Below are positions 10,707-24,153 of a stretch of 64,000 nt of DNA, one piece after another. A program made the position numbers and the translations under genes. Source of the stretch: Macrocystis pyrifera. Taxonomy: Eukaryota; Sar; Phaeophyceae; Laminariales; Laminariaceae. The stretch lies in contig JASSKH010000001.1 in the NCBI GenBank assembly GCA_031763025.1, positions 12,875,102-12,939,101 on the forward strand, in the 5' to 3' direction. The number at the start of each line of letters is the position of its first letter. Positions within the stretch are counted from its first letter, which is position 1. Under the pieces are notes generated by a model, which worked only from the letters and a program-made list of their open reading frames with translations, was not told where the DNA came from and searched no databases.

Positions 10707-12149
10707 CTTCTTCTGTATCATAAGTCTGTGCCGTTATGGGCGCTCAATTGTTAGGGTACTTCCATGTTGACGTTTAGCCTTTGGTTATGTGCGTTATAAA
10801 GGCAAAACAAATCCAAAGCTGACTAAAACAGAATTAAAAGTGAAGACCGTGTTATACACAAAATTAGGTCAAAATATGCCCATTTTGGCCCTTTTCCCGA
10901 GAATATTTTTTGAGAACTGTTTTGAGAATTTTTGATAGAATTCTTGTGACATTTCGTGATTAACACCCAAAACCTACCCCACGGCGCACGTGTCTTGGTT
11001 TCAGTGTGGTCCCCCCAAGTGCATTGATTTTAATGTGGAACCAATAATGTCTTAGTTTTAGTGTGGTTTCACTATTACACTGGTTTGAATACGGGGGGAC
11101 GCGGCATGGAGGTTGAGTAGAGCGAGGGGGTTGGGTTCGGGCCCTACTGTTGTTTTTTTCCTCGCAAGTGCCTTGGTGTTTGTGTGGGACCTCCAAGTGT
11201 CTATTTTTAGTGTGGAGCCCCCGAGCGTCTTGATTTGAGTGTGGGGGTCACTCTTATACTGGTTTTAGTATGAGGGACGCATTATCGATGGTTGAGAATA
11301 GGGGGAGGTTAGCTTTAGGGTTTGGGATAATTATTGTTTTTTGAGGGGGGATCAGGCTTTGTGCCCCACCCACCCCTCCCTGGAAAGGGGCAAAACATGG
11401 CTGATTTTGGGCCCAACTCAATGTTTTCCGGCCGTTTAGCCGCATGGGTCAAGCACCAGCTAAAAAACAAAAAAATGGTTTTTCTTGCTAAACAAACGCC
11501 AGATAATTGAACAAAAAAATCGGGAATCAGATCGGACACCGTTAAGGGGGCGCAAAAACATAACGGCACAGACTTGTGATACAGAGGAAGTATACGTACA
11601 GCAGGATAGGTGCTGCAGAACTAAAAAACAAACGAGACCACCCGTACGCTCGATAGCTCCTGACTCGCGTAGCCCTGTCAGTCGGGAAAAGTGAGGCCAA
11701 GCGTACTTCCCGTCTTCATGGCACGACTAAGTGGTGTGCATCTGAAACTTGGGTTCAGAAGGGCTCACTTCCTCTCCAATTCCTTTATACACAGTCGAAG
11801 GCAAAAACAGCACTACCAGCAATGGTTCGTCTGAAAATACTCATTTTTTTCATACTTTATGTGTTTGTACGGGTGAACGTCGGTTCAACATTGTCCAAAT
11901 AGTTCCCCCACTGTAACCTGAAAGTTGCAGGCCCTCTATCGCATAAACATTTGACCTCCCCCAGCGATCGCGAAACTCTGGCTGGCAAGTCCTACCGATG
12001 TACGTATACATTTGTGTGTGCCTATGAATTTGCTCGGACCCGGGCACCTAATGGATTGTTTTGCCGGAGCAGCGCTAACCAACGTGTCGGTGATTTTTAT
12101 TTTTATAGCACTGCTGGATAGACACGTCCCGCAGTCAATCTCGGTCCTT
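10707..12149. other. Unique or inserted stretch between repeat blocks, with an internal 178-bp tandem repeat
   Basis: Copy A loses similarity to the other copies at 10706, and the second-part repeat resumes near 12150. No gene is visible between them. The stretch is T- and G-rich on the plus strand in its first half and carries the tandem repeat described at 10994-11350. Confidence 0.5.
10994..11350. repeat. Tandem duplication, about 178-bp unit, two copies
   Basis: Two units start at 10994 and 11172 with CTTGGT, and share in order a series of TTTAGTGTGG-like submotifs, a TACTGGTTT motif, a GGACGC motif, and GGTTGAG followed by a G-rich AGGGGG stretch. Inside each unit the TTTAGTGTGG-type submotif recurs about every 35 bases. 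The two units differ substantially, so the duplication is old. A GTGTGGAACC motif also appears near 63428. Confidence 0.7.
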
Positions 12150-14340
12150 GCTACCATGAAACATCAATTCAGTGAATGGAGCAGACTTGCGAAATCGTAT
12201 GCAACCGTAATTTATCTGCGGTAAACTTACCGTACGTCTTAATTCAAAGCGTAGATAACTGTGAAAGATCTCCATTTCTCGAAGAGCACACTTTATATTT
12301 GCCTACAATAAGAACGTCATTTATGCGTGCTTGGTTGTCAAAGTCATGTCTGATACAAGTATTGTTGAAAGTGTCATTGTGCAAGTATCTTGATGTTTTA
12401 TTTTTGTTCGACGCATCACCGATCCTGCATTCAGGATGCTACCAAACGATTTCACCTCCTTGCTAGAAGCTAGTGCCCCGCCGCGTCGACACCGCCACTG
12501 TACCGCAGCACAAAAGATCATGTTCAAACGGTACACCGTCTACAGTGCGTTTATGCCTGCGTTCTTTCCTATACAACTTCGTGTCCACACCTTCTTCCAG
12601 TAGGTAGGGTAGGCGCGGCGGTTCGATCACTGGTGACCATGTTGTACGATGTGACCTCTCACGGGTCAGACAACGTGGCCTTTGAGCTGTTTAACACCGG
12701 TAGCTGATGCCTGAAATATGGTAATCATGGTCTACATTTGGGTTCTTTCAGAGTGTACAGGGCTTCCAGAGCTCTCTACACGTTTAACTGGGGCATATAT
12801 CATGCTTTTACCCACTGTCATTACAATATAGGTAACAATCGTTCGAGTGCGACTCGCTCACTTGCTGTTCAAAGCCTTGTAGGGCGTCAATGAACTTACT
12901 GCTTGCACTGTGCGTTCGCGGGTTTCAGCGTGTTCGGCCAAGTAATCCCTCCATGAAGTCAGCAGGGGCCATATACCCACTGGATTCCGTACGGATTTGT
13001 TTCTGCGAAATTGGTCAACAATGTTTGGTAACGAACAGCCGCTCACAAGACCAAGCACAGTTAGCGCTGGCGCGACAACAAAGGTGAGTCTCCGTTTCAC
13101 CACATGGAAAAACGAATCCCGTTTGGGTATCATCGCGGTCATGACCTCATCATAGTACCTTCCACATTACTCGTGTTGAATATATCATTCAGCCCGTACC
13201 GATCTCAGGCGCAGCAGTACATTAGTAGTAGGTACGAGCAGGAAACTCGCTTCGTGACCAGGCTAATAATAAGGAGACTGTGTTCCAATAGACTATTTCG
13301 GTACAACATACGTTACGCCGATGGAGCAGAAATGTTTGCAGAATATTGCTATTAACACGAGGTACAAACAACCGTACATAGCTGTGCACTTTATTCGTGT
13401 CCGAGTATATTTAGCCTGTTTAGACTTATGATTAACTCAAATGAATACGAAATCGTTCACTTTTAAAACGAGTGACCGACGACGGGATGGGCGCTGAGGT
13501 GCTTTACAAACTGGTGAGTATCAGGTAGTGATTGTATATATATTAATGCTCCGGCGGATTGGTAAAAATAAATCTTAAGCTTACTACACTATCACGTTCC
13601 GTTTTCGTGTCGTGTGTCAATTTAGCCCATAGTTCCCGTTCCAAGCTCAGAACAGGCTGCTGTTACCCATGGAGGTTGGGCACGTTGACCAGACATGACC
13701 CCCAGGTGCGGCGGAGATAGTCAGCCGAGAGAGTCATCTCTTCCGGGTATTATGGGACTTGCGCGAGGTCACCCACTGAAAGAAACGAAGGCTATGAGGC
13801 CTTTCCGCCGGACTTGGTCGAGTTACGGTCCACCCTACCCGTTGGGGCGTTGGTCCTCATTTTTGTATTAGCACCAGGGCTTCCCACGTGGTCCCCCACC
13901 GTAGTACTAGCCTGGCCCGATGCCGCTTAACTTCACCGAGCGGACGAGATGCGGTGCGATGGACGTGGTATGGCTGTTCAGTATTTTCACCAAACCACTC
14001 GACACCTTGTCTTGCCGTGGAGTTTAATAAAAATATTCTGAGCATGGATGAATCCATAATACTCTATCTGCCTTCCCCTCTATCCTAGTTTCTGCGTTCG
14101 ACGGTGGAAAAAGCTTTCTGTACGTAGGTAACGATGTATTTTCTGCAGTGTTTCGAGAACGCCGAGCAAGAAACTACCTGCACAAACACGTACCGTCGCC
14201 CACCATACATTGTTTGTGCTCTTGGATAACATTGTGTGTCGAAAGTAATTTGGATTGGCCGGGCTCCTCAGCCTAACATCGTTGGGATACCGTTAGGTCT
14301 ACAGTATGATATTAAGTGATCTACAATGTGTTTGGGACAT
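12150..14340 (-). repeat. Second-part repeat block, copy A
   Basis: Matches 20890-22945 in the same order and orientation. Examples: GCAGACTTGCGAAATCGTATGCAAC at 12181 (about 80% alike), the TTACCGTACGT motif at 12228 and 20968, the region 12885-13150 against 21640-21885, and 14095-14310 against 22695-22920. In copy B it follows the first part almost directly; here it is separated by about 1.4 kb of other sequence. Reading frames in it are all broken except the exon at 12858-13142. Confidence 0.65.
12858..13142 (-). pseudogene. Putative signal-anchor exon of the gene family, copy A
   Basis: An open minus-strand frame of 94 codons starts MTAMIPKRDSFFHVVKRR and continues with a hydrophobic run (LTFVVAPALTVLGLVSG), then CSLPNIVDQFRRNKSV. 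Basic residues followed by about 15 apolar residues and a small-residue/Cys end is the layout of a signal peptide or signal anchor. The equivalent block in copy B (21640-21885) keeps MTAMIPK, ALTMLGLVSG and related segments but contains a stop, which suggests an exon that was once selected. It lies upstream, on the minus strand, of the discoidin-like exons, so it could be the 5' exon of that gene. That link is inference. Confidence 0.35.
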
Positions 14341-16049
14341 ACCGTCTGTGTTATATGAAGGTGTGGGACTTCTTCATGGTGTTGCAGATTCAGTTTTCAT
14401 CAATATCCGATCTTGGGGTGATACATAGAGCTCCTACAGAAACCTATAAGAGGGCTCAAGGGGCGTGGTTCGCTGGAGATGGTGTCGTCACCTGATGTTG
14501 ATTAGATGTGGCTGCATTCCCAGACGGGCAAAGGTCTTCGAGCGTGTGCCTTCCATGCGAGGCAGGAAGCTAGCTTGCGTTTTGTTGGCACTTCTATACG
14601 CCACCTTGAAGCTACAATTTTTTTACGAATTTACTCGCATCAATGGGAAATGACGTGACACAGGTTCCTAGAGCTCGTTGTTTCGTCCATTGACTCAGCT
14701 TGTGCCGACACTCGACCTGATCAGCACTATGTCAAGGTGCTACTTGGTCGGGTCGGTGAATGCAGCTTGATACCGCTCGGACCGACCATCGGGCACGGTT
14801 GCAGAGGCGACTTCGATGTATTTTACCCCTGCATCTCAAGAACTATATTCAAGATTCTGGGATTAGAACTCTGATGCCAAGCCCAAATTTGACAGCCGTG
14901 CTCATCGCACGCCAACGTCACGCCACTAGGCAACCATGCGCTCGTATTATTGATCCGAGAATTGGAAATATTGCCACCAAAACACCTTGCAACAGCATTC
15001 GTGCGACTGAAATGAGGTTGAATACACGTGTGGTTTGTACAGTATCAAGAACGACGATCGACCAAATCTGTGTTGATCAGTCTTTAACGCTTGGATCAAC
15101 GAAAACACGGCAATTGAAGATTTCCAACTAAACTCCCCCTGGCGGGCACAAACGTGCACACACTTGTCGGGATGTCCATGGGCTCTTGTGAACGTACCCT
15201 TTACCTTTTAGGCGTCGGATCATCTCTATAGCTGTGCTCCCCGTTATAAATGCGGGTTTCTGTAGCGCTGTAGTATCGGTGGTTGAGCTGAAAATTGGCC
15301 TCTTCGGGCGATTGTTTGTTATCACCCTGGACGGTTGCGCCACTGCGATGAGCCTGCTGGGAGACTACAACGGACATATGAAGCGCATCGAAGTTGTACA
15401 CGACAATCAAAACTACATATTCGAATTTCTGATATAGTTGATGTATTCAATCAAGGGTACTACTGTTCCTGTGAAGGCCGAGCGGGGTACAGTAGTACCC
15501 TGGGTGGAGCTGAACGTTGTCCTCTTCCGGGAGATTTTTTGTGTCCCTTTGCTGGTCGCGCTTCTCAGCTGGACTGTCTTCGGACAACACGCTTCCATTT
15601 GGTGCGTGTTGACAGTACAGCACAACCTGCTGAACGTATAGGAAACTCGGACCACATGACGACCCTTGTAGGGTACTCCACAAACTTCGTATGTACATAG
15701 GCGTATGGCTAATGTCCCCAAGTCGTCATGTACGAGTATGCTGTTTCTCATCATCGCACCACGCCGTTTGCTGACCCCTCAAGGGCCTGATCGGGATGTA
15801 GGCTCCTAACCTGATGGGTTTGACAACTAATGTTGGCTCTAGAATCCACGTGCGTCGACAGGAGTCACGCTATGGTACGACAGCCCCTTATACGTATTTC
15901 CGGCATATGCCAATTGAACTAGCTAGGAAATCGCATGCGAGGTTGTCGAGCACGTTTTATTCAACAAACGTCGGGCGTACCGTGCATAAGCCCAATCCTC
16001 CCACGTCACACAGCGGTAGTTTTGCAAACGCCAAGAGTACAATGATTCA
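14341..16049. other. No recognisable gene
   Basis: Between the second-part repeat of copy A and the start of copy B I see no domain, tRNA, LTR or simple repeat. A small direct repeat of GGTACTAC/GTAGTACCC-type sequence near 15450-15500 is the only local structure noticed. Short open frames are present on both strands but are not supported by any motif. Confidence 0.5.
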
Positions 16050-19000
16050 CGTTACTGGAGTTCGAATTCAATCGAGTCGAAAGCACAATCGTATTTATTC
16101 TCCGCCCATCTCTCCGAGACGGCGTCTCTTTTGACGGAGAAGGGGCATACTGTCTCCCTCAGCACTCCGAGCGGAACTCTTTCGGTGTACATCATAACAC
16201 CTATTCGACAAAAGAAATCTCGTAGAAGTTCGAAGCGAGTTTGCCTCTACGTACGAATCGACATCGATGACACACACTCCGCACCATTCGATCCTTCGCG
16301 ACACCAATCTCCACACACCCGCCACACAAACGAGTCTATCTACCAGTTCAGAGATTCTCTCCCGTAAACCGCGAATAGTATTGATGGACATACTACGCCA
16401 TTCCCGGAGACCGTCCGTTGACGTTGGGGGTGCTCCACACGTGTCAGTATTTGTCGATACCGGCCTCCGCACCAGCAAAACAAACGATTGCCCAAAACAA
16501 CAAAAGTTACCCCCCCCCCTTTAATTTAGAACCTATGTGTGACATTTACGACACATTTGCTGGTTGATTTGAATACCATCCATGAAACTTTTTTTCCGGC
16601 GGAACCGGATGTACCCTGAACGTAAAAATTTCACGCCGTGTCGTATCCTTAAGGTGCCTTTCGATGTCGTTGCTCGTGGGATTTCTGAAGCATATCAATC
16701 GACCATTTGTTCTACGCGAAAGGTCACCGCTACTGATGTCGCGAACAAAACCCAAGTAAACCGACGGTGTTAACGTATGTCAACGATCGCCCGGCCAGCA
16801 GACTTGAAGTTAATGCATGTATTCGGTTGGAACAGGGCACGATCGCGCAAATGCAAATGTGTCTGACATTTCGTTCTACAGCAGAGATGGACAACGTTCG
16901 TAACTCGTCGTTGTGACAAACATCACGCATCAAGAAGCGACGGTGCCTATGACGGGCACTCCGCATATTAGTTGGAAACGTAGGGCGAGGTGTGCATGGC
17001 ACGTTCTACCCATCCCATGTGTAGCCTCGACGAAACACTGTTATACGCGTAGCTATTTAGAAATTTCTTAGAAGCAGACAACGGGTTCGTACGGTCTCCA
17101 GCAGCCCCTTCTTGGCCAGGTCCCGAAGGGCTTGAACGATGAGTTACTCAACCATGAGCTGCACCTGAGTGTTTGTTCCAGAGTTTGGACAACAAAGCAC
17201 GTGTCGGATTCACCCCCTCACGCGTGACACTACGAAGCGTAGCCTACACCTACTGGGTCTCGGTGTCGTGGAGAACTAGACAAGGATATATATGGCTGGC
17301 GTTAGTGAGGCAGTGCATCTTGTCGTCGAAGGGTCCCACCCCAAGAAGATACGGTAACCCAGCTATAGTTCTAATCTGTCTAAACGACGTACCCCAGTAG
17401 TGATTAGAACGTCGTCAATGTAAACGAATGATAGTCTAAAATTGCGCGCGAATCTGCAACTTGACGCAATAGCAGGTCACGATGTCCGCGACGTTGCATC
17501 GAGAGTAAGACCAAAATACCGGAAAGGGGGTACAAGTTACTTGCAAGCCTTGAATTCGATTCATGCATCACATATAAGCCGGACAAATTCAAATATTCCT
17601 GCGAGAGCGAGCATTTCGCCGGAAATAGGAGATTAACACATTCACTCTCCAACGGTTTCCTGGACGTCGTGGGGTAGAACGTAGATACAAACAACCTATC
17701 TTCGAGGACACGAACGAGTGACCTAAGACGTCCTACGGTGTCCACTTCTTCCGCTACATCATGTATACGTTGGCGAAGGCTCGACGGTTCTGCGCACCAT
17801 GTTCGTCTCAACCACACGCAATATAACCAAAGAGTTTTGAAGACTAGATGCACTGCGAGTCGGTGGACATTGGCTTAGTGCATCACGCGATGGGACGTTA
17901 CTCAGCCTACGTTTTACTTGTTGTGCGAGTCGTGGCTGTGGTGGCATCAAACCTGGCATCTACAGAGTTGCACCCAGGTCCAGGTATGTCAAGCGTTTAG
18001 CTTCTTCCATAGAAACCAACGTGCAGGGTGACATTTTGCAACTCTCCACAACAACGTACCTCCGTCATGCTGAGCCTCATGTCGCTGTTCGACTTGTAGT
18101 CGTTGAGGTGAAGCTTGAGCTCGGAGGTCTCATTCGTTTCGAGGTCGAACGTCTGGAATTTAGTTGTTTTTCTGTTGGACTTGATCTTGCTGTGGTATTT
18201 TCCATTCGAGTACACTTTCAGCGTACGGGTGTTCTCCTTGCCATTGTAGAAGGTGATTTTGCGTGTTCACGATGTCCTGCCGTTCTTAGAATGTGTGCTT
18301 GATCCCGCACGCTTTGTTGTTGTCGAGGATGTCCCCCTGGTACGAACAGCGAGAGTTCAACGAGCGGTTCTTGTCCCGGGTGTTTTCGGGGATGCAGCCG
18401 TTCGGCCTACAAGCAGGGTACGACATCCTCGGGTCGTACCCAGCGGCATCCACTCCGACGATTGTCCTCTCGCGCGCATCGACAAGTGCTGATATGAGGG
18501 CGGCATGTGGACGACAGATATTGTGGACCAGTGTTAATCTTCTTGAGAGCACGCAGCGCTTGATGCCATGAACGAGGCACAATCGCGTGAATATGTTTCC
18601 CGAAGACGATTCTGTCAGTGGTTGTCGCTTTCTTGGGAGAGATCGAAAGGATAAAAACTCTTTCGGGGCAGATGATTTCGTTCGAGAGCGGACCTCAAGC
18701 CGACACGATGTCGGATAAACGCGTTGTTATACCGTTTGTCGGCATCAAAGCCAGCTCCGAGGAAGGCATTCCAGCAATGCGTACGGACGTAGGCACTGAA
18801 TAATAGGCGGGAAACAATCCCCAACACGTTCAGTGTGCTGTATAATAACCTATGGTTTGGGTCAATATTGACACATAACCTCCCGCTCTCGCGATGTTGA
18901 CTTTAGCGTATTTTTATATTCTGGCGCTACTGTTCCAAAGCGGGATTAGCAACTGTCGGCACCAACCGTGTGATATAACTCGCCTCAGTGCACCCCGATG

Positions 19001-20310
19001 CTGTATAAAGCCGGGTACATTTCCTGCATTTATTTAGTGCACCGAGTTCGCAAGTATCTCTCATTCGAATACAAGACGTGTCATCATAAAAAACGGTATG
19101 CCTTTAGATACCATCGAATGGTTGTTGGGAATAATACGACTAGCGCAAGGCCCGGAGCTTCAGACAAGTTACGAATCGGAGCATTATGGATGTACCTTGT
19201 TCGTTAGAGACGACAAACTGCATTGGAACATTGGGGCGTATATACTGTGGTCTCTGTTGCTGTGGAATGCATCGATAACGCATGCCCGTCCCCAGACACC
19301 AGACACCAAATAAATATACCCTTTGTGCGCCACAAGGGTAGCGGACTGCTTTGCGGCCCCCACAATGATAATCAATCATTGCACACAACCATGGTATATT
19401 TTGGCGTCTAAGAATATTCAACAGCGGCCGAAACCTACCGAGCGTTGTGACGAAGTCAATAATATTAGAAGCATTCATGATGCCGTCATATTTGATGAAT
19501 TGGTCATTCGTTTATCCTTCTCAAATCCACCCGTGGCCAATTATAATCAAGTTAACCGTGGCAATGGAATGGACGCGCGAGGGGACCGAAGGTACAACGA
19601 CAAAGCGCGTTTTGGTTTGCCTGAAGCGCAATTGACACTGGTGCGTACGCCAATGTTGTATTGCCCATAGACCTGGACCGGCAAAAATGTAGTGATTGGA
19701 TGCCTATGGGACCCACCGAAGCAACAAGAGATAACGAAATCTAACAATATGTTGCCTCTGTCGTGATCCGTTGCTTCGTAGCATGTGTCCAGTACAATCA
19801 TCACAGCAAGAATCAAGGCAACACAGCACAAAACGCACTTCGCCCAACGCTGCTGCCTGGTTTAACATGGCCTTGATCGTATCGGACAAACCTTTCATTT
19901 TGTCTACTCACCCGAAGAGGTGCCACCGGTGGCAGCGTATGTGGTGGCCAAGGGAGGGAAATACCGCACTGTGCACAACCGTTACGGAGATTGGTGATTA
20001 TTACCGTTGAGCTTGTAGTATTGGGGCACTGGCGAGTGGATGGTGGTGTGGTGACAAGGGGGCCGAGTACTGGTAGGGTATCGACACCAAGCGAGCCTAC
20101 GACCGGAACCAGCTATCAGTACGTTAACCGTCACACCTAGCATCTGAATCGTGTACAAGCACCGGAGAAAACTGAAAGCCGCATTCACTAGATGGAAGAA
20201 CCGTAGTGACCACACTGGGCGTGTACTCAGCTCTTCGTCGACTAGAATTTGATCGATTCTCAGTACCCCCATTATAGTTCGAACCACATTGTTCGAGGAA
20301 CGGGCGCATG
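16050..20310 (-). repeat. Diverged gene/repeat unit, copy B (first part)
   Basis: Starts with GTTACTGGAGTTCGA, matching the first bases after the assembly gap in copy A, and follows the same block order as copies A and D: 16246, 16600, 16800, 17095-17200 (which shares GAGTTACTCAACCATGAGCT with copy A), 17997-18540, then weaker matches to about 20150. It is more decayed than A. The last part of the unit seen in A and D (the WFHDGKNE region) was not located here. Confidence 0.7.
17997..18540 (-). pseudogene. F5/8 type C (discoidin-like) domain exon, copy B
   Basis: Minus-strand remnants follow the order seen at 6428-6930: ALVDARERTIVGVDAAGYD, CRPNGCIPENTRDKN, SYQGDILDNNKACGIK, then after frame changes YSNGKYHSKIKS, FQTFDLETNETSELKL, SDMRLSMTEV. 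At least two frame breaks lie between GIK and YSNGKY. The tryptophans of the SRWS and CWIKY motifs in copy A are replaced here (SRCS, CGIK), which suggests loss of binding function as well as loss of frame. Confidence 0.55.
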
Positions 20311-20889
20311 TTCGTCAGATATTAGGGTTGAGATGATATCTGTGATGTACCGTCTGGGCGACTAAAGCCCGAACCAGCTGACAATCTCTACATGTAAATC
20401 ATGCACAGCGCGAAATAATGGCTCACAATTCCTCTTTCACTATTGAAAGTTCTGCATGCTACCGAACATTGGCTGAAAGAAGGTCGCCGTGCTGAAGTCC
20501 CGACCGAACACATACCACGACACCAACGTTTGTCTGCTGTTGCCTGTTTGTACCATTTTTCTCAACAAACAGTACCATGCAGATGCAGCAGCGAGCTACG
20601 GATAGTCCCTCGTTTCTGGCTACAATCTTCCGTACACGTTCTTGTGACATAAGCTAAAGGGGTATGCCAATTTGGTACGCCATGCGCAACTAAACACAAA
20701 CGTTGTATATGTGCCCTACCTTGCCCATTGCACAGCACGTTTGCTATGGGGACAGATATAGGCATAAAGGGGCGTGTTCTGCCTACTTTTTCATAATGTG
20801 CGTGAATACCTTGGTGTGTGGCAACGCACAGTATGTGTACTCGTCGATGCTACACTCTGAAGCACGGCATTTGAAGAACCGCGCCATCA
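20311..20889. other. No recognisable gene
   Basis: Joins the first and second parts of repeat copy B. Only short unsupported frames were seen. Confidence 0.4.
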
Positions 20890-21639
20890 GGTACCATTGA
20901 ACAGGATTAGAGATAATACAGCAGGCTTGTGAAACCGTATGAAACTGTTAGTCCCTGTTTTAAACTTACCGTACGTGTCAGTTCAAAGGATTGATAGGTG
21001 TGCAATACATTCAAATTGATAAAGAGCTCATTCGTTTACGGCAGAGAACGTCGTGTATCGATGCTTGGTTTCAAATGTCATGCCTGTTTCTCTACGACTC
21101 TTGTTCGAAATATAATTGTACTAGAACGTTATTTCCGACTTATTCATTAGGACACATCGCCGATCCATATTTCGGGATGGTATCACATGGTTTTCCGCCG
21201 TCCTGCCTCTACCAATTGACCGGCCGCGCCGAGACCAACACTGCGCTGCAACACGATATATCACGTTCGAACAGCACAAAGGCTAATGAATGATTATTTA
21301 GTGTGTTCGACACTATTTAAGATGGATTACATCTATTTATCGTGAAGAAAAGGTAGGCGCAGCGGATACTGATCCTTGTGGGTACCGGGACGTGACTCTT
21401 GTCCTGTTTCAGAGTGGTAGCTGATATGTGAATGCGGTAGTCCAAATAAAGGTTATTTGATAGTCCACAGGGGTGTCAGAGTTACCTACATGTTCATCCG
21501 GGACATTTATTGTGCTCTTTAGCTGTTATCATTACAGGTTTGGTACTAATTATTTCTGAGCGACCTGTTCACTCGGGTTTACGTTTCAAACGACAGTAAA
21601 ATGATAGTATGTTAAGGGACATACAGCTTGCAATGTGTG

Positions 21640-21885
21640 TTTGTGTGTTTAATAGCTTCTTCGACCACGTGATTCACACATCAAGTACTCAGTAGGGGCA
21701 TTTTACTCACTGTATTCCATACGAACTTATGTCGGACAAAATTTTCAAACACGTTCGTTGAAGAAAGACCGCTCACAAGACCCAGCATGGTCAGCGCTGC
21801 ATGAGCAAAAAGTAGGGCCTCCCTTTCGCCACACGAGAATTCAAAATCTTACTTGGGTATCATTGCGGTCAGAAGCCCATACGGG
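21640..21885 (-). pseudogene. Putative signal-anchor exon, copy B (with stop)
   Basis: Minus-strand reading retains MTAMIPK, a hydrophobic ALTMLGLVSG, and a following segment with NTV and PLLS, matching 12858-13142. A stop directly after MTAMIPK breaks the frame. Confidence 0.3.
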
Positions 21886-22146
21886 TAACTTTCTTGTGAC
21901 ACGTATTGCATCTATAACACAAACCACACCGGCTTAGAATTTGGCAGTAGTGGGACGCAAGAGCAGGCGACTGGTGTCTGGATCAAGATCAACAATATGA
22001 AGCCTATGGTACAGCAGGCAGTCTCGTCGATGCTCGATACAACATACTTTGCGCTGATGAGGCAGACATGTGTGTAAACTATTACTACGAAGTACCAACT
22101 ACTATTACCGGGGGTCCATAGTCAATAGGACCTATGGTATACATAA

Positions 22147-22164
22147 TATATATATATATATATT
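22147..22164. repeat. TA microsatellite
   Basis: About nine TA dinucleotides within repeat copy B. Confidence 0.95.
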
Positions 22165-22945
22165 CAGCCTGTTTTACTAACAAAATTTACTCCCATTAAC
22201 CATGGACCCCCGTAATAAGTACAAGCTACAATACAGAAGTGTGCGGTCATCAGGCACACGAGTATATGTTCAGCCCGCCTGGGCGTACTACTGACTCAAA
22301 CGCGCCCGAACACATTCAGTACCAGTGACCGACCACACGCGACATGTTCTACTATAGAGGTAGCAAATTTCTGTAAACAGTAGTTCTGAATGACGGGGTT
22401 CCCAAGATTATTGGAATGCCAATCATGTTTCGAGAAGTGACGTTTATGTATACTTGGACCGTGGGAGTTTTCAGCGGGGTGCTATTTGATTTTTGTATAC
22501 CCTCTATCGCAGGACACCTCACGATTAACGCTGATGTGCACCACCAAGTTGTATATTTCAGGTAATAGTTATATACTGTAGTTTTACCCCACCACTCGAA
22601 AACTTGTCTTCCCGTTGATTTTTTCTGTGAAGTTTTGTGAGCACAGGCTAGAGTGTCTGTTTAGCTAAATGGCGTTTCCAGTCTATCCCGGTACCTGCGT
22701 TCGACAGGGAACGAAGTATGTCGATACTGAGCGAACGATGTATTTTTCCACAGTTTTGAGAAGGCCGAGGAAAAAACTACCGGCACAAACCCGCACCGTC
22801 GTCCATCCAACTTATTGGGTAGCCTCTACGGTAGCCCTCTATGGCCAGACGTTTTTTTTACTGGCCTTGCTCCTCAGCCCGATATCGTTGGAATCGCGAT
22901 AAGTCTACAGCAGTCAAGTGGTTCAAGACTTGTTTCGTGATATAC

Positions 22946-24153
22946 CTGATGTGCTAGAAAAAAGCTTAGGAGTTCTTAAGCAGGTTGCTCGTTTTAGCTC
23001 TTCTCAACACTCGACGCGTGGGTGATACATACGTAAGACTTCTCAAGACACCAGGAGAGGGCCTACCGAGGTGAACCAGTTCCGGCCGTATTCCCCAAAC
23101 GGTTTGTTGGTTGATCTCTAAACGTGTAGACGCAGCAAGCACGGGAACGCGTGGTTGACTCCAGATAATAGCACCGAACTTCTGTTCTATTAAATCCTCG
23201 CTGTCGACTCGACTCGCCTCATATGCAGCTACACCTGACAAGGGACATTGTTGGTCACACATTATCCTAATACCCTACTACCAGAATCCCTTTCCAGCAT
23301 GGAACTCCTATATCTACGATTGATTATATATGTTGTGTTCCTGAGTACAATCAACTCCCCCCCTACTCATTATACACGACCATACAAATATCCTCACTGC
23401 TCCAGTGCAACATTCCCCCATCTCTGTACATGAAAATGTAGAACAGTAGTTTCCCCTTGTCCCCTATTCCCGCTATAGATGCACAGATCGCGAAGGTTAT
23501 GCGAGATGGCATACATTTCTTTTCGCTGAAATTTTATTCGACGCTGAAAGTACTCGAAAATATAAAAAAAAACAACTCTCGGCGCAATCCAAATCGACCA
23601 GAACACAACTCAGCAACACAAACAATGAAATTTTCCATCCATTTCACACGAACCCACATTTTATGAAGTGCCCCCCCAATGTCCCGAACGCTATTGCTGT
23701 TGCGTCCGCCGCGGGTGCCTCTCCGTCGGGTCTCACGGCGTCACCGCAGCTCGGTTCATTCAGCTGATCTTCCTGGGTAACATCAGACGTCTCCTCCGCA
23801 GCATTGAACCTGCACACACAAGAGACGGGGAGTGCACTCGAGCATGTAGGTCTGCATCGGGTGTTTTGCTCTTTTCACGCATTCATAGCTTGCAAAGTCT
23901 TCTTTACCACTATAGTTCAACTTCTCAAATGCTAGCGCAAATAAACAGTTATTTGTCAACGAGAATACCTGGTCCCACATCCAACCCACGTATTCGTCGA
24001 CCACTATATACTGCAGCACGTACTTACATATACTGCAGTACGTACTTGGTGAACATATACAGCAGTACCATGCAAACTGTTTTCGTCTCAGCTCATACCC
24101 ATGACACTACCATCATCAGCAGTGGTACCGAGGTAACAAACGCTGGACGATGG
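22946..24153. other. No recognisable gene; small 22-bp tandem at 24003-24050
   Basis: No domain identified. At 24003-24050 the motif ATATACTGCAG(C/T)ACGTACTT occurs twice in tandem, with a partial third (ATATACAGCAGTAC) after it. The right part probably belongs to the 1.34-kb repeat, whose other copy is cut off by the start of the window. Confidence 0.5.

Larger units (their letters stand above)
20890..22945 (-). repeat. Second-part repeat block, copy B
   Basis: Counterpart of 12150-14340, offset about 8.6-8.7 kb. Contains the decayed signal-anchor exon (21640-21885) and a TA microsatellite at 22147-22164 where copy A has only a short TA run near 13534. Confidence 0.65.
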
